This document shows positions 26,019-34,766 of a stretch of 64,000 nt of DNA, in pieces. The DNA is taken from the NCBI GenBank assembly GCA_900544345.1, contig UQUR01000001.1, positions 1-64,000 of the forward strand, given 5' to 3'. A program made the position numbers and the translations under genes. The DNA is from an uncultured Sutterella sp. (lineage in GTDB: Bacteria > Pseudomonadota > Gammaproteobacteria > Burkholderiales > Burkholderiaceae_F). Position 1 is the first letter of the stretch. Every line of letters begins with the position of its first letter. A model generated the notes under the pieces. The model did not search any database. It was not told the DNA's origin and saw only the letters and a list, made by a program, of their open reading frames with translations.

Positions 26019-27112
26019 CTAAGCGCATGATTCGATTCAAAGCACTCGTGCGCAAAGAGCTCCTTGCCACGTTAAAAGAGAAAACAAGCCGGATGATTTT
26101 GGTCGGTCCGCTTTTGCTTTATATCCTTTTATTCGGCTATATCGCTAGCTTTAACCTAAATTACGTGCCTTATGCTCTTTGCGATTTGTCTGGATCAGCC
26201 GATGCCGCGCAGTTCGTTCGTGCAATTGACAACAATAAAATTTTTGAGCGTATTGCAACTGTGCAAAGCGTCTCGCAAATCAAATCGGTTATGAATGAAG
26301 GTGAGGCACTTTTGGCCGTAGTCATCGAACCGCTTTTTGCCGAGCATCTCAAAGAGGGTAAAAGTGCACAAATTCAGGTAGTTATTGACGGACGTAATTC
26401 CACGACTGCACAGCTCGCAGCAGGTTATTTAACCCAAATTGCTCAGACAATGAATGCTTCAATCACCGGAATTGAAGAGCCGGTTAAAACCCGATTTCTC
26501 TTTAATCCCAACTTGATTACACAGTGGTTTATCATGCCGGGGCTTATTGTGATGCTTTCAATGCTTCAGGTCGTAGTGCTTTCAGCACTCTCGGTTGCCC
26601 GGGAAAGAGAGCAGGGTACCTTTGAGCAGCTTTTGGTTTCACCTTATACGACAATAGAGCTTCTGGTGGCAAAGTCTATTGCTCCGATTTTAATTGGTTT
26701 TTTCCAAAGTACGCTCATTTTCCTCGTGGATCTTTATTGGTTTGAGATTCCGATGGGTGGTAATGTGTTTGCCCTGTATTTTGTGCTTTTGCTTTTTATT
26801 CTGTCGGTTGTGGGATTGGGGCTGACTGTTTCAGCATACAGTCAGACCATGCAACAAGGACTACTGATTGTTTTTGTGTTTTTGGTTCCGATGGTACTTT
26901 TGTCAGGACTATTTGCACCTGTGGAAAATATGCCTCAATGGCTTCAAATCCTCACTTATGCGGATCCGTTGAGGTTTACGCTTTCAGCTGTCAGGCGCAT
27001 TTATCTGACAGGGGCATCTTTGTGGACAGTGTTGCCGCAGCTCTGGCCGGTAATCGCGATGGCGTTACTGACCCTGCCTGCGGCGTATTATTTTTTTAAG
27101 AAGCGACTATGA
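26015..27112 (+). CDS. ABC-2 type permease (YbhR-like)
   Basis: 365 residues, paralogous to the gene before it, with the same layout (KELLATLKEKTSRMILVGPLLLYILLFGY and REREQGTFEQLLVSP). The two probably form the heterodimeric membrane part of the pump. The start overlaps the previous stop by four bases (ATGA). Confidence 0.92.
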   Translation: MTKRMIRFKALVRKELLATLKEKTSRMILVGPLLLYILLFGYIASFNLNYVPYALCDLSGSADAAQFVRAIDNNKIFERIATVQSVSQIKSVMNEGEALLAVVIEPLFAEHLKEGKSAQIQVVIDGRNSTTAQLAAGYLTQIAQTMNASITGIEEPVKTRFLFNPNLITQWFIMPGLIVMLSMLQVVVLSALSVAREREQGTFEQLLVSPYTTIELLVAKSIAPILIGFFQSTLIFLVDLYWFEIPMGGNVFALYFVLLLFILSVVGLGLTVSAYSQTMQQGLLIVFVFLVPMVLLSGLFAPVENMPQWLQILTYADPLRFTLSAVRRIYLTGASLWTVLPQLWPVIAMALLTLPAAYYFFKKRL

Positions 27113-27777
27113 GAAAAGAATCTGCAAGAGTAAGAGGTGACGGTGAGAAAACGCGCGAAGCGCTCATTGAGGCGGCTGGAACACTGGCGGCAGAACGCGG
27201 CTGGGCCAATGTCACGGCAAAGGATGTCTGTGACATGGCTGGCGTTAACTGCGCGAGCGTTAATTATTGGTTCGGCGGTCGCGATGAACTCTATAAAGCA
27301 GTGCTAATGAAAATCCCAGATACGATTTTCAGCCAGGAGCTTGAAATTGAAATGGTGCAGTATGAAACGGCAGAGGAGGCATTGCGTTACTTTTTCCATC
27401 ATCATTTAAAGACTACTGATGATAAGAGAGGTTGGCCTATGCGTGTTTGGGCTAGAGAAGTTACCGCAACACCTTCTGAAAATATTATTTCATTGGCTCG
27501 CAATAACGGAGTATTGCGCATTAAGGCTTTGCAGCAGTTCTTCGCGGATTTTCTGGGTCTGAAAGACTATAAAGATCCTCGCGTAGGAGCCGCTTTTATG
27601 ACAGCGATGTCAGCAGTTTTAATCCATTTGCTGATTGCACCAGAATTAAAAAAGATCATTATTCCCGGTTATGAATCTTACCCTGAGCAGGTGCGGGAAT
27701 TAGTTATCAGACAGGTAATGGCAGGTCTTGAAGCTAGGCGAGATGAACTCGGCCAAGAAAAAGCACAGGCTTGTTAA
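27109..27777 (+). CDS. TetR-family transcriptional regulator (CecR-like)
   Basis: 222 residues. The N-terminal helix-turn-helix is clear (EALIEAAGTLAAERGWANVTAKDVCDMAGVNCASVNYWFGGRDELY), and the C-terminal ligand domain resembles the CecR/DUF1956 type. Its ATG overlaps the last permease stop, so it is translated with the pump. It probably represses the operon at the palindrome near 22168-22191. The signal molecule is unknown; E. coli CecR affects sensitivity to cefoperazone and chloramphenicol. Confidence 0.88.
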   Translation: MRKESARVRGDGEKTREALIEAAGTLAAERGWANVTAKDVCDMAGVNCASVNYWFGGRDELYKAVLMKIPDTIFSQELEIEMVQYETAEEALRYFFHHHLKTTDDKRGWPMRVWAREVTATPSENIISLARNNGVLRIKALQQFFADFLGLKDYKDPRVGAAFMTAMSAVLIHLLIAPELKKIIIPGYESYPEQVRELVIRQVMAGLEARRDELGQEKAQAC

Positions 27778-27803
27778 AGCCTGCGCCTTTATATAGCGGT
27801 TGC

Positions 27804-28730
27804 TTAAACTACCCGATTCGGGGCATCTCCTGTGGCAAGAAAGGCACGGATATTGTCAAGCGCCTGCTCTCCTGCGCTTTCTCGGGCCTCGTAGGTACCG
27901 CTTGCAATGTGTGGGGTAATAATCAGGTTATCCAATCGGGTCAGTCTTTCATCAATCGTAGGTTCGCCTTCAAAGACGTCAATTGCAGCCCCTGCAATTG
28001 AGTGCTTATCCAGAGCCCTAATCAGTGCCTCGGTATCGATGAGTTCACCTCGTCCGATATTGATCAGGTAACCTTTAGGGCCGAGCGCTTCAAAGACTTC
28101 TTCGTTAGCGATATGATAGGTAGCGGCGCCTCCCGGCATCGCTAAAACTAGATAATCACACCAGCTGGCCAGCTCTTTGAGAGTCTCAAAGCGCTCATAG
28201 GCAACATTGCAAGAGCTTAAATTCGTGTAGCCTATCTGCATCTTAAAACCTTCGGCCCGTCGAGCAATTTCACGGCCGATATGACCGAGTCCAGCTACTC
28301 CCAGGCGCTTACCGCTGATACGGCCAGTGAGCGGAAAACCCGAAAACGTGCGATGCGTTTTTCTGGCGTGAGCCCAGGCCTGAGCCGTTTGCCGAGATAG
28401 AGCAGTTATAAGACTCCAGGCAAAGTCTGCAACATCATCACTGGTTGCCGAAGGTGCATTGGTGAGCACAATAGAGCGGCGCTTCATTTCTTCAAGATCA
28501 AATTTATCAAAACCCACGCCCAGACTGGCCACCATCTTAAGATTGGGGAAAAAGGATAAAAGCGCCTTATCCATTTTCACCGGCGGATTACTAATCACAA
28601 CTTCCACATCGGATAAATTCTTACGTTCATTGTCATTGAGATCAGACCAATAGACAATTTGCGCGGTTTCTTTAAGACCCTCAATGATGCTTTTAGGCAA
28701 GGGTTTTGTGAAAAAGCTCACGATACGCAT
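27804..28730 (-). CDS. D-2-hydroxyacid dehydrogenase (NAD(P)-dependent)
   Basis: 308 residues. Rossmann motif GLGHIGREIARR, catalytic Arg in NIGRGELIDTEAL, Glu in DVFEGEPT and His in LIITPHIASGTYEAR, the normal order for the family. The length and the ASLGVGFDKFDLE segment fit hydroxypyruvate/glyoxylate reductase-like enzymes. The substrate is not certain. It starts 10 bases after darP on the same strand, with aggat upstream. Confidence 0.88.
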   Translation of the reverse strand: MRIVSFFTKPLPKSIIEGLKETAQIVYWSDLNDNERKNLSDVEVVISNPPVKMDKALLSFFPNLKMVASLGVGFDKFDLEEMKRRSIVLTNAPSATSDDVADFAWSLITALSRQTAQAWAHARKTHRTFSGFPLTGRISGKRLGVAGLGHIGREIARRAEGFKMQIGYTNLSSCNVAYERFETLKELASWCDYLVLAMPGGAATYHIANEEVFEALGPKGYLINIGRGELIDTEALIRALDKHSIAGAAIDVFEGEPTIDERLTRLDNLIITPHIASGTYEARESAGEQALDNIRAFLATGDAPNRVV

Positions 28731-28740
28731 AATTGAAATC

Positions 28741-29307
28741 CTAGTTCGTTTCTTCTTCAGTCTCTTTTTCCAATGTCACAGCGGGGCTGACCATCGGATG
28801 GATCAGGCGATAGAGCTCACGGGCACTCTTTGGTGGTTTACCGCTTTGAGCTTCCTTTCTTGCGGCACGAATCAATTGTCTGAGTCCTTGAACATCTACC
28901 TGAGGAAACTCTTTTACAAAGTCAGTTAGCGCGCTGTCTTCGGCAATAAGTTTATCGCGTAGGCGCTCTGCCCGATGGTGAGCCGCAACTGCAGCACGGC
29001 TTTCACCCGTGGCAATATCGATGGCTGCGCGGACTTTATCAGGATCAAGTCCATTCATTCGTTTGCCGATTAACTGAAGCTGACGTCTTTGAGCGCCGAA
29101 TGACTTCATTTTGGCGTATTCATCAATGGCCTCACGGACGCCTTCAGGCAGGGGAATTTTATTGAGCGTCTCAGAGCTCAATTTAGTCATCTCTTTTCCC
29201 AAATCCTGAAGCGCCTGCAGCTCACGCTTAATTTGTGATTTACTGGGTCTGTCCCAGCCTTCATCATCTTGCAATTCGTCTTCGCGATTGTCTTGGTATT
29301 GAGCCAT
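28741..29307 (-). CDS. darP: Ribosome-associated protein DarP (YjgA, DUF615)
   Basis: 188 residues. Typical segments: RPSKSQIKRELQALQDLGKEM near the N-terminus and RLRDKLIAEDSALTDFVKEFP in the middle. DarP (YjgA) binds pre-50S particles and promotes maturation of the peptidyl-transferase centre. It leads a two-gene operon with the dehydrogenase and is divergent from uvrB. Confidence 0.93.
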   Translation of the reverse strand: MAQYQDNREDELQDDEGWDRPSKSQIKRELQALQDLGKEMTKLSSETLNKIPLPEGVREAIDEYAKMKSFGAQRRQLQLIGKRMNGLDPDKVRAAIDIATGESRAAVAAHHRAERLRDKLIAEDSALTDFVKEFPQVDVQGLRQLIRAARKEAQSGKPPKSARELYRLIHPMVSPAVTLEKETEEETN

Positions 29308-29414
29308 GGCAAAAATTCCCTATAAACATTAAACGGATTTTAACGAGAAATTTCGATTTTCAGCATTATCATTAGCAAGTTAAGAAAAAGATTTGTGATT
29401 AAAGAGAATTCTCT

Positions 29415-31445
29415 GTGAGCGATATTGTTAAAACTTTCCCCCATTCTCCCTTTGAACTTCATGCACCTTATGAGCCTTCAGGCGATCAGCCTCAGGCGAT
29501 TGAAGAGCTCAATGAGGGATTAGAGAGTGGTTTAGCCTTTCAAACACTATTGGGGGTCACCGGTTCAGGCAAAACCTTTACGATGGCCAATGTTATTGCA
29601 CGGCAAGGGGTGCCCGCACTTATTATGGCTCCCAACAAAACGCTTGCTGCTCAGCTTTACTCCGAGATGCGTGAGTTTTTCCCCAATAATGCCGTTGAGT
29701 ATTTCGTTTCTTATTACGACTACTATCAGCCAGAGGCTTATGTGCCGAGCCGAGATCTTTTTATTGAAAAAGATTCTGCAATCAACGAACACATCGAGCA
29801 GATGCGATTGGCTGCAACCAAAAGTATTTTGGAGCGCAGAGACACGATTATCGTGGCCACTGTATCGGCTATTTACGCTATCGGCAAACCGGAAAGCTAT
29901 ACGCAAATGCGCCTGATTATGCGCACGGGGGATTTAAAGAGCCGATCGGACTTTATCAGTCAGCTTGTGCGCATGCAGTACAAGCGCTCAGAAATGGATT
30001 TTGCCCGAGGAACATTTCGTGTCAGAGGCGATACGATTGATGTCTTTCCCGCTGAACACGCAGAGATGGCTGTGCGGTTTGAGCTTTTTGATGATGAACT
30101 CGAATCCATTGCGCTTTTTGATCCATTGACTGGCAAAGTGGTTCAGAAAGTCACTCGTTTTGTGATTTATCCGGCAAGCCACTATGTGACGCCTCGAGAT
30201 GAAATTGTGCGGGCGATCGCAACTATCAAAGAGGAACTTCGCGAGCGTAAAAAATTCTTTTTGGATGAGGGTAAGCTCGTGGAGGCTCAAAGGCTCGAGC
30301 AGCGAACTTTATTTGACTTGGAAATGCTCGATCAGGTTGGTTTCTGTAAAGGTATTGAAAACTATTCAAGACATTTAACAGGTTTAGCGCCCGGTGTGGC
30401 CCCTCCCTGCTTAATTGATTATTTGCCATCAGATTGTTTGATGTTTTTCGATGAGTCTCACGTCATGATGGGACAATTGGGCGGCATGTATAGGGGTGAC
30501 CGATCAAGAAAGGAAACGTTGGTGCTTTACGGTTTTCGTCTGCCTTCTGCATTGGATAACCGTCCGCTCAGATTCGATGAGTTTGAGCGCAAGATGCGGC
30601 GCAGTATTTTTGTGTCTGCCACACCTGCTGATTATGAGCTGGAACACTCCTCTCAGGTGGTCGAGCAGGTGGTCCGTCCGACCGGTCTTGTAGACCCAGA
30701 GGTGATTGTTAGACCCGCAGCGACTCAGGTCGATGACGTTTTGTCTGAAATTAATGAACGAGTGAAAAAAGGTGAGCGAGTCTTGGTAACAACGCTCACT
30801 AAACGCATGGCCGAAGACCTCACGGACTTTTTAAATGATAATGGCGTGAAGGTGCGTTATCTTCACTCAGATATAGATACCGTTGAGCGCGTAGAAATCA
30901 TTCGAGACCTTCGAGCTGGGGTCTTTGATGTACTCGTGGGGATTAACCTTTTGCGTGAAGGTCTTGATATACCTGAAGTATCTCTTGTGGCTATTTTAGA
31001 TGCCGACAAGGAAGGTTTTTTAAGAAGTGAGCGCTCACTTATTCAAACGATCGGTCGTGCGGCAAGAAATGTCGCAGGCACGGCCATTTTATATGCCGAT
31101 AAAATAACGGATTCCATGAAGCGCGCCATCGGTGAAACCGAGCGGCGTCGAGCCAAGCAAAAGGCTTATAACGAAGCACACGGTATTACGCCAAAGAGCG
31201 TGAAAAAAGAAGTTCGTGACATTATTGACGGTGTTTATCGTCCTGATGCCCCGAGTCGGGAAGACATTGCAGAAAATGTGGGCTCCATGACTGAAAAAGA
31301 ACTCTCGGCTCAAATTAAAAAGCTTGAAAAACAGATGTTTGAGTATGCAAAAAATCTTGATTTTGAAAAAGCTGCAACTATTCGAGATCAATTGGCAGAA
31401 CTCAAGGCACGTGTGTTGGGAGCTGCCAATCCTTCAGAGACTTAA
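29415..31445 (+). CDS. uvrB: Excinuclease ABC subunit B (GTG start)
   Basis: 676 residues. Walker A GVTGSGKT at 47-54, the beta-hairpin region YYDYYQPEAYVPSRDLFIEKD that clamps damaged DNA, helicase motifs (DESHV; QTIGRAARN) and the C-terminal UVR motif (FEYAKNLDFEKAATIRDQ) that contacts UvrC. The start is a GTG; no better ATG lies near the family N-terminus (FELHAPYEPSGDQPQAI). Confidence 0.97.
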   Translation: MSDIVKTFPHSPFELHAPYEPSGDQPQAIEELNEGLESGLAFQTLLGVTGSGKTFTMANVIARQGVPALIMAPNKTLAAQLYSEMREFFPNNAVEYFVSYYDYYQPEAYVPSRDLFIEKDSAINEHIEQMRLAATKSILERRDTIIVATVSAIYAIGKPESYTQMRLIMRTGDLKSRSDFISQLVRMQYKRSEMDFARGTFRVRGDTIDVFPAEHAEMAVRFELFDDELESIALFDPLTGKVVQKVTRFVIYPASHYVTPRDEIVRAIATIKEELRERKKFFLDEGKLVEAQRLEQRTLFDLEMLDQVGFCKGIENYSRHLTGLAPGVAPPCLIDYLPSDCLMFFDESHVMMGQLGGMYRGDRSRKETLVLYGFRLPSALDNRPLRFDEFERKMRRSIFVSATPADYELEHSSQVVEQVVRPTGLVDPEVIVRPAATQVDDVLSEINERVKKGERVLVTTLTKRMAEDLTDFLNDNGVKVRYLHSDIDTVERVEIIRDLRAGVFDVLVGINLLREGLDIPEVSLVAILDADKEGFLRSERSLIQTIGRAARNVAGTAILYADKITDSMKRAIGETERRRAKQKAYNEAHGITPKSVKKEVRDIIDGVYRPDAPSREDIAENVGSMTEKELSAQIKKLEKQMFEYAKNLDFEKAATIRDQLAELKARVLGAANPSET

Positions 31446-31457
31446 ATAGGAGCCACT

Positions 31458-32111
31458 ATGCATCAGATTCCCGATTGCAGTCAGATCTTTGCCAATGAAT
31501 ACGGTACAAGCGTATACATTAAAAACGTTGTTAAGGCCCCGAACATTGAGGTGGGCGAGTACAGTTATTATGACGATGCTGAGGACCCTACACAGTTTGA
31601 AAAGCGCTGTGTGTTGTTTAATTATCCGGAATTTTTTCCAGATAAACTCATTATTGGTAAATTCTGTGCTATTGCCCAAGGTGTCCAATTTATGATGGGA
31701 GCGGCTAATCACCGCATCAACAGTCTCAGCACCTATCCTTTTAATGTCATGGGCGGACTCTGGCGTGAGCAGACAACACCACACATAGCAGAGCTTCCAC
31801 AAAAAGGCGATATTGTGATCGGCAACGATGTCTGGATCGGCCGAGAAGCAAAAATTTTGCCTGGTGTGAAAATCGGAGACGGAGCAATTATTGGTGCCTA
31901 CGCTGTTGTTGCAAAAGACGTCCCTGCTTATTGCGTTGCAGTAGGCAACCCAGCTCAAGTCGTAAAAAAGCGCTTTGACAATGAGTTGATCGCGTTTTTA
32001 GAGAAAGCTCAATGGTGGAATTGGCCCATTGAGGAAATTACCAATTTTTTGCCGGTCCTCACGACGTCTGACCTTAAGCAGGCTAAGGCTTTGTTGCAAC
32101 AAAGGCTGTAA
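31458..32111 (+). CDS. Xenobiotic acetyltransferase, Vat/CatB hexapeptide family
   Basis: 217 residues. A left-handed beta-helix with hexapeptide repeats (IIGKFCAIAQGVQFMMG; IVIGNDVWIGREAKILPGVKIGDGAIIGAYAVV) and catalytic His85 in the ANHRI motif. The loop after it (NSLSTYPF) and the C-terminal helix (WWNWP) are typical of the Vat/CatB group, which acetylates streptogramin A or chloramphenicol. Many chromosomal members have unknown substrates. aggag precedes the start; it lies 12 bases after uvrB and may be co-transcribed. Confidence 0.88.
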   Translation: MHQIPDCSQIFANEYGTSVYIKNVVKAPNIEVGEYSYYDDAEDPTQFEKRCVLFNYPEFFPDKLIIGKFCAIAQGVQFMMGAANHRINSLSTYPFNVMGGLWREQTTPHIAELPQKGDIVIGNDVWIGREAKILPGVKIGDGAIIGAYAVVAKDVPAYCVAVGNPAQVVKKRFDNELIAFLEKAQWWNWPIEEITNFLPVLTTSDLKQAKALLQQRL

Positions 32112-32177
32112 GCACCTTAATTTGAAAAGCTAAACCGACTACAATGCATTCATCAATCATTTTTTGAAGGTTAAAAA

Positions 32178-32705
32178 ATGAGTATTACAACAACTATTCA
32201 TACTGAAATGCGTCGGCAGGATCGGGCCGTTGATGATCCGACCATCATTAAAGCTTTTTTGCACCGCTGCAAAATGGTAACACTTGCCATCCACGATGAA
32301 CCTTTTCCCTATATTGTTCCGTTGAGTTACGGCTATGAAGTCAATGACGACGGACTGATTTTTTATTTTCACGGTGCCGCTGAAGGCCATAAAGTTGATC
32401 TTTACGAGAAAAATCCTCACGTGAGTTTTTGCGTAGCTGAACCCGCTGCGACGATTATTGAAGATAATCCAGCCTGCCGCTCAGGTCAGAACTACTTTTC
32501 TGTGGTAGGGCGCGGCGTGATTGAACGCTTAAAGGGTGAAGACCGAGTAAAAGCTATGGATGCCATCATGCACCACTATATGGGTGATAACGGAGAATTT
32601 TCCTGGACATATCCCGAAGAAGTGCTAAATCACATGGCTTTCTGGGCGCTCAAAGTCCACGAACTTTCTGCAAAAACGCGTCAAGAAATGGCTTTCAGAA
32701 AGTAA
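32178..32705 (+). CDS. NimA-like flavin-binding protein (pyridoxamine 5'-phosphate oxidase family)
   Basis: 175 residues. The split-barrel FMN-binding fold with the motifs MRRQDRAVDD, PYIVPLSYGYE and LIFYFHGAAEGHKVDLY is that of 5-nitroimidazole reductases of the Nim type. Bacteroides Nim proteins give metronidazole resistance; chromosomal relatives often do not. It is followed six bases later by the carbonic anhydrase gene, so the two form a small operon. Confidence 0.85.
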   Translation: MSITTTIHTEMRRQDRAVDDPTIIKAFLHRCKMVTLAIHDEPFPYIVPLSYGYEVNDDGLIFYFHGAAEGHKVDLYEKNPHVSFCVAEPAATIIEDNPACRSGQNYFSVVGRGVIERLKGEDRVKAMDAIMHHYMGDNGEFSWTYPEEVLNHMAFWALKVHELSAKTRQEMAFRK

Positions 32706-32711
32706 GCAATC

Positions 32712-33353
32712 ATGCAGAACTTTCACGATTTAATCGGTGGTTTCCAGCACTTTCGAACCAACTATTTTCTCAAAGAAAAAGAATTCTTTGAATCGTTGGC
32801 TCATTCACAAAGTCCAAAGACTTTGGTTATTGCCTGTTGTGACTCAAGAACCGATCCGGCTATTATTTTGCGCTGTAAGCCTGGGGAACTTTTCGTTGTA
32901 CGAAGTGTGGCAGCCATCGTACCGCCTCCTGACAAAGCAGGAGAATATGATGCTGTGATGGCCGCAGTGGAGTATGGCGTTAAGCACTTGAGCGTAAAAA
33001 ACATTGTTGTGATGGGGCACTCCAACTGCGGGGGTATTGCCGGACTTTTAAATCCGCATGTAATCAGCAGCGAGCGCTACATTAATCGTTGGGTGTCACT
33101 AGCTTGTCCTGCTGTGCATAAAATCGACGCCGAAAATGAAAATCTTTCCGTAGCGGAAAAGTCCCGGTTGTGTGAAGAGGCAGCGGTATTGCTGTCACTG
33201 GAAAATCTGCTTTCCTACCCCTGGATTGAAGAGGCGGTGCAGTCGGGCATTTTGGCGTTACACGCACTGTACTACGACATGAGAAAAGGAACGCTTAACG
33301 TCTGGAATAGCGAACTGGAAAATTTTGAGGAAACTTCAAAATTAACTGTTTAG
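32712..33353 (+). CDS. Beta-class carbonic anhydrase
   Basis: 213 residues. The zinc and active-site residues are Cys42, Asp44, Arg46 (CCDSR), His103 and Cys106 (GHSNCGG), the complete beta-class set. It hydrates CO2 to bicarbonate, needed for carboxylations at low CO2. It sits directly behind the NimA-like gene. Confidence 0.94.
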   Translation: MQNFHDLIGGFQHFRTNYFLKEKEFFESLAHSQSPKTLVIACCDSRTDPAIILRCKPGELFVVRSVAAIVPPPDKAGEYDAVMAAVEYGVKHLSVKNIVVMGHSNCGGIAGLLNPHVISSERYINRWVSLACPAVHKIDAENENLSVAEKSRLCEEAAVLLSLENLLSYPWIEEAVQSGILALHALYYDMRKGTLNVWNSELENFEETSKLTV

Positions 33354-33367
33354 CCAGCAAACTAAAA

Positions 33368-33402
33368 GCCGGATGTTCTCTCAAAGACATCCGGCGTGAT
33401 TG
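33368..33402. terminator. Bidirectional terminator between convergent genes
   Basis: gccggatgt / acatccggc with a 10-nt loop, followed on the plus strand by a T-rich tail (tgattgttttt). Confidence 0.8.
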
Positions 33403-33405
33403 TTT

Positions 33406-34050
33406 TTAGCGTAAAAATTCAATGACGCGTTCTTTGGGAAGACGGGATTTAGGCCGTTTGGCATTAGAGTCATTTTCAGCCCGGTATCCCAGAGCAATTC
33501 CTACGACAGAGCGCTCAGCTTTTTCTTTGAAGCCGCAAATTTGATCCAAAAGCTCAAAGTCGAGTCCGCCCAGAATTGTTGAATCTACTCCAAGCGAAGC
33601 GGCTGCCACGGTGACGCACCCCAAAGCAATAAAAGCTTGGTTGCTCGCGTAACGCAAGAGACCCTCTGGATCGTTATCAAATTTTCTAGAGTAGGTCATG
33701 CGGATCGCATCGGGCCGCTCGGGATTTGTCCAGCCTTGGTATCGTCCGTCCTTTTCTTCTTGTCTGTAGAGTTCCTCAAAATACTCTTCACTAAAGTGTG
33801 TTGGAACCGTGAAGAAAATAAATTGCGGTGCTTTCATGCGTTCAATATTGAAGTCTTTGACAGCCGGCATGATTTTTTCTTTCATTTCAGGCGTATCAAT
33901 GACGTAGAACTTCCAGGGCTGAATATTGGTTGATGAAGGGGACAGGCGAAGTACTTCTAAAAGTGTTTGCATATCCTCATCGCTCACACGGCGCGTCGGA
34001 TCGTAGTGCTTAGTGGTGTAGCGCGTACGCATTAATTGCAAAATATCCAT
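33406..34050 (-). CDS. Nitroreductase (NfsB-like, FMN-dependent NAD(P)H oxidoreductase)
   Basis: 214 residues. The N-terminal RTRYTTKHYD is the flavin-phosphate binding stretch, followed by RLSPSSTNIQPWKFYVI and near the end GIALGYRAE. All are typical of the NfsB/FRase I family. It reduces nitroaromatics and quinones; the physiological substrate is unknown. aggagg precedes the ATG. It is the third gene of the trxB-smr-nitroreductase operon and converges on the NimA-like/carbonic anhydrase pair. Confidence 0.92.
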   Translation of the reverse strand: MDILQLMRTRYTTKHYDPTRRVSDEDMQTLLEVLRLSPSSTNIQPWKFYVIDTPEMKEKIMPAVKDFNIERMKAPQFIFFTVPTHFSEEYFEELYRQEEKDGRYQGWTNPERPDAIRMTYSRKFDNDPEGLLRYASNQAFIALGCVTVAAASLGVDSTILGGLDFELLDQICGFKEKAERSVVGIALGYRAENDSNAKRPKSRLPKERVIEFLR

Positions 34051-34058
34051 GATCCCTC

Positions 34059-34763
34059 CTAAAACTTCTTAGCAATAAGCACTCGAAGGGCACCGGAGCC
34101 GCCCTCTTCAATCGGAGCCTGTACAAAAGCCTGAACTTCACGCATTTGCCTGAGCCACCGGCGCACCAATCCTTTTAAAACTGGGCCTTGCTCTCCGCTG
34201 TTGATGCCCTTGCCTGTGACTACTCGGACACAGCGAATGTGAGCCTCGCGAGCTTGAAGAATAAAATCAACGAGAGCGCGTCTTGCTTGTTCTGTGCGGT
34301 AGCCGTGCAAATCTAAGTGAGCCCCGACAGGCCACAAACCTCGAGAGAGTTTTTGCGCAAGGTCAATGCCGCAACCTACAGCGATGTATTCACGATCGCC
34401 CCAGTCATCGGCACTAGCACCGTCATAGTTGTCTGACAATCCCACTTCAGCCCGAAGCTTAACGGCAGTTTGCTCTACGATGGGACGCGGCGGTTTTTTC
34501 GTAATTTCAGTCCGATGGGTTTTGCCTCCGAGTTTAACGACGCCAAGCCTTTTCATTTCTTTTTCAAAAAGATCTTTTTCAGCCGGATCGCGTTCAACGG
34601 GGGTAACACCAATTCGCTTCATTTCAGCCGCAAATAACGCCCGGTCGTCTTCGGCTTTTTCACGACGTTCTAGTCTGGCGGCTTCTTCTTTTTCACGAAT
34701 GGCAGATTCTTCAGCCAGTCGTGTTTTGATTCCCTTTAACGCATCAAAACCTTTGGCACGCAT
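34059..34763 (-). CDS. Smr-domain protein (SmrA/SmrB-like nuclease)
   Basis: 234 residues. The C-terminal Smr domain (about 145-234) has DLHGYRTEQARRALVDF and the VVTGKG motif. The N-terminal half is charged, with a repeated ERDPAEKDLFEKEMKRLGV/KRIGVTPV theme that resembles linker or DNA/ribosome-binding extensions. Smr proteins include SmrB, which cuts mRNA at collided ribosomes. It begins three bases after trxB. Confidence 0.87.
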   Translation of the reverse strand: MRAKGFDALKGIKTRLAEESAIREKEEAARLERREKAEDDRALFAAEMKRIGVTPVERDPAEKDLFEKEMKRLGVVKLGGKTHRTEITKKPPRPIVEQTAVKLRAEVGLSDNYDGASADDWGDREYIAVGCGIDLAQKLSRGLWPVGAHLDLHGYRTEQARRALVDFILQAREAHIRCVRVVTGKGINSGEQGPVLKGLVRRWLRQMREVQAFVQAPIEEGGSGALRVLIAKKF

Positions 34764-34766
34764 GAT

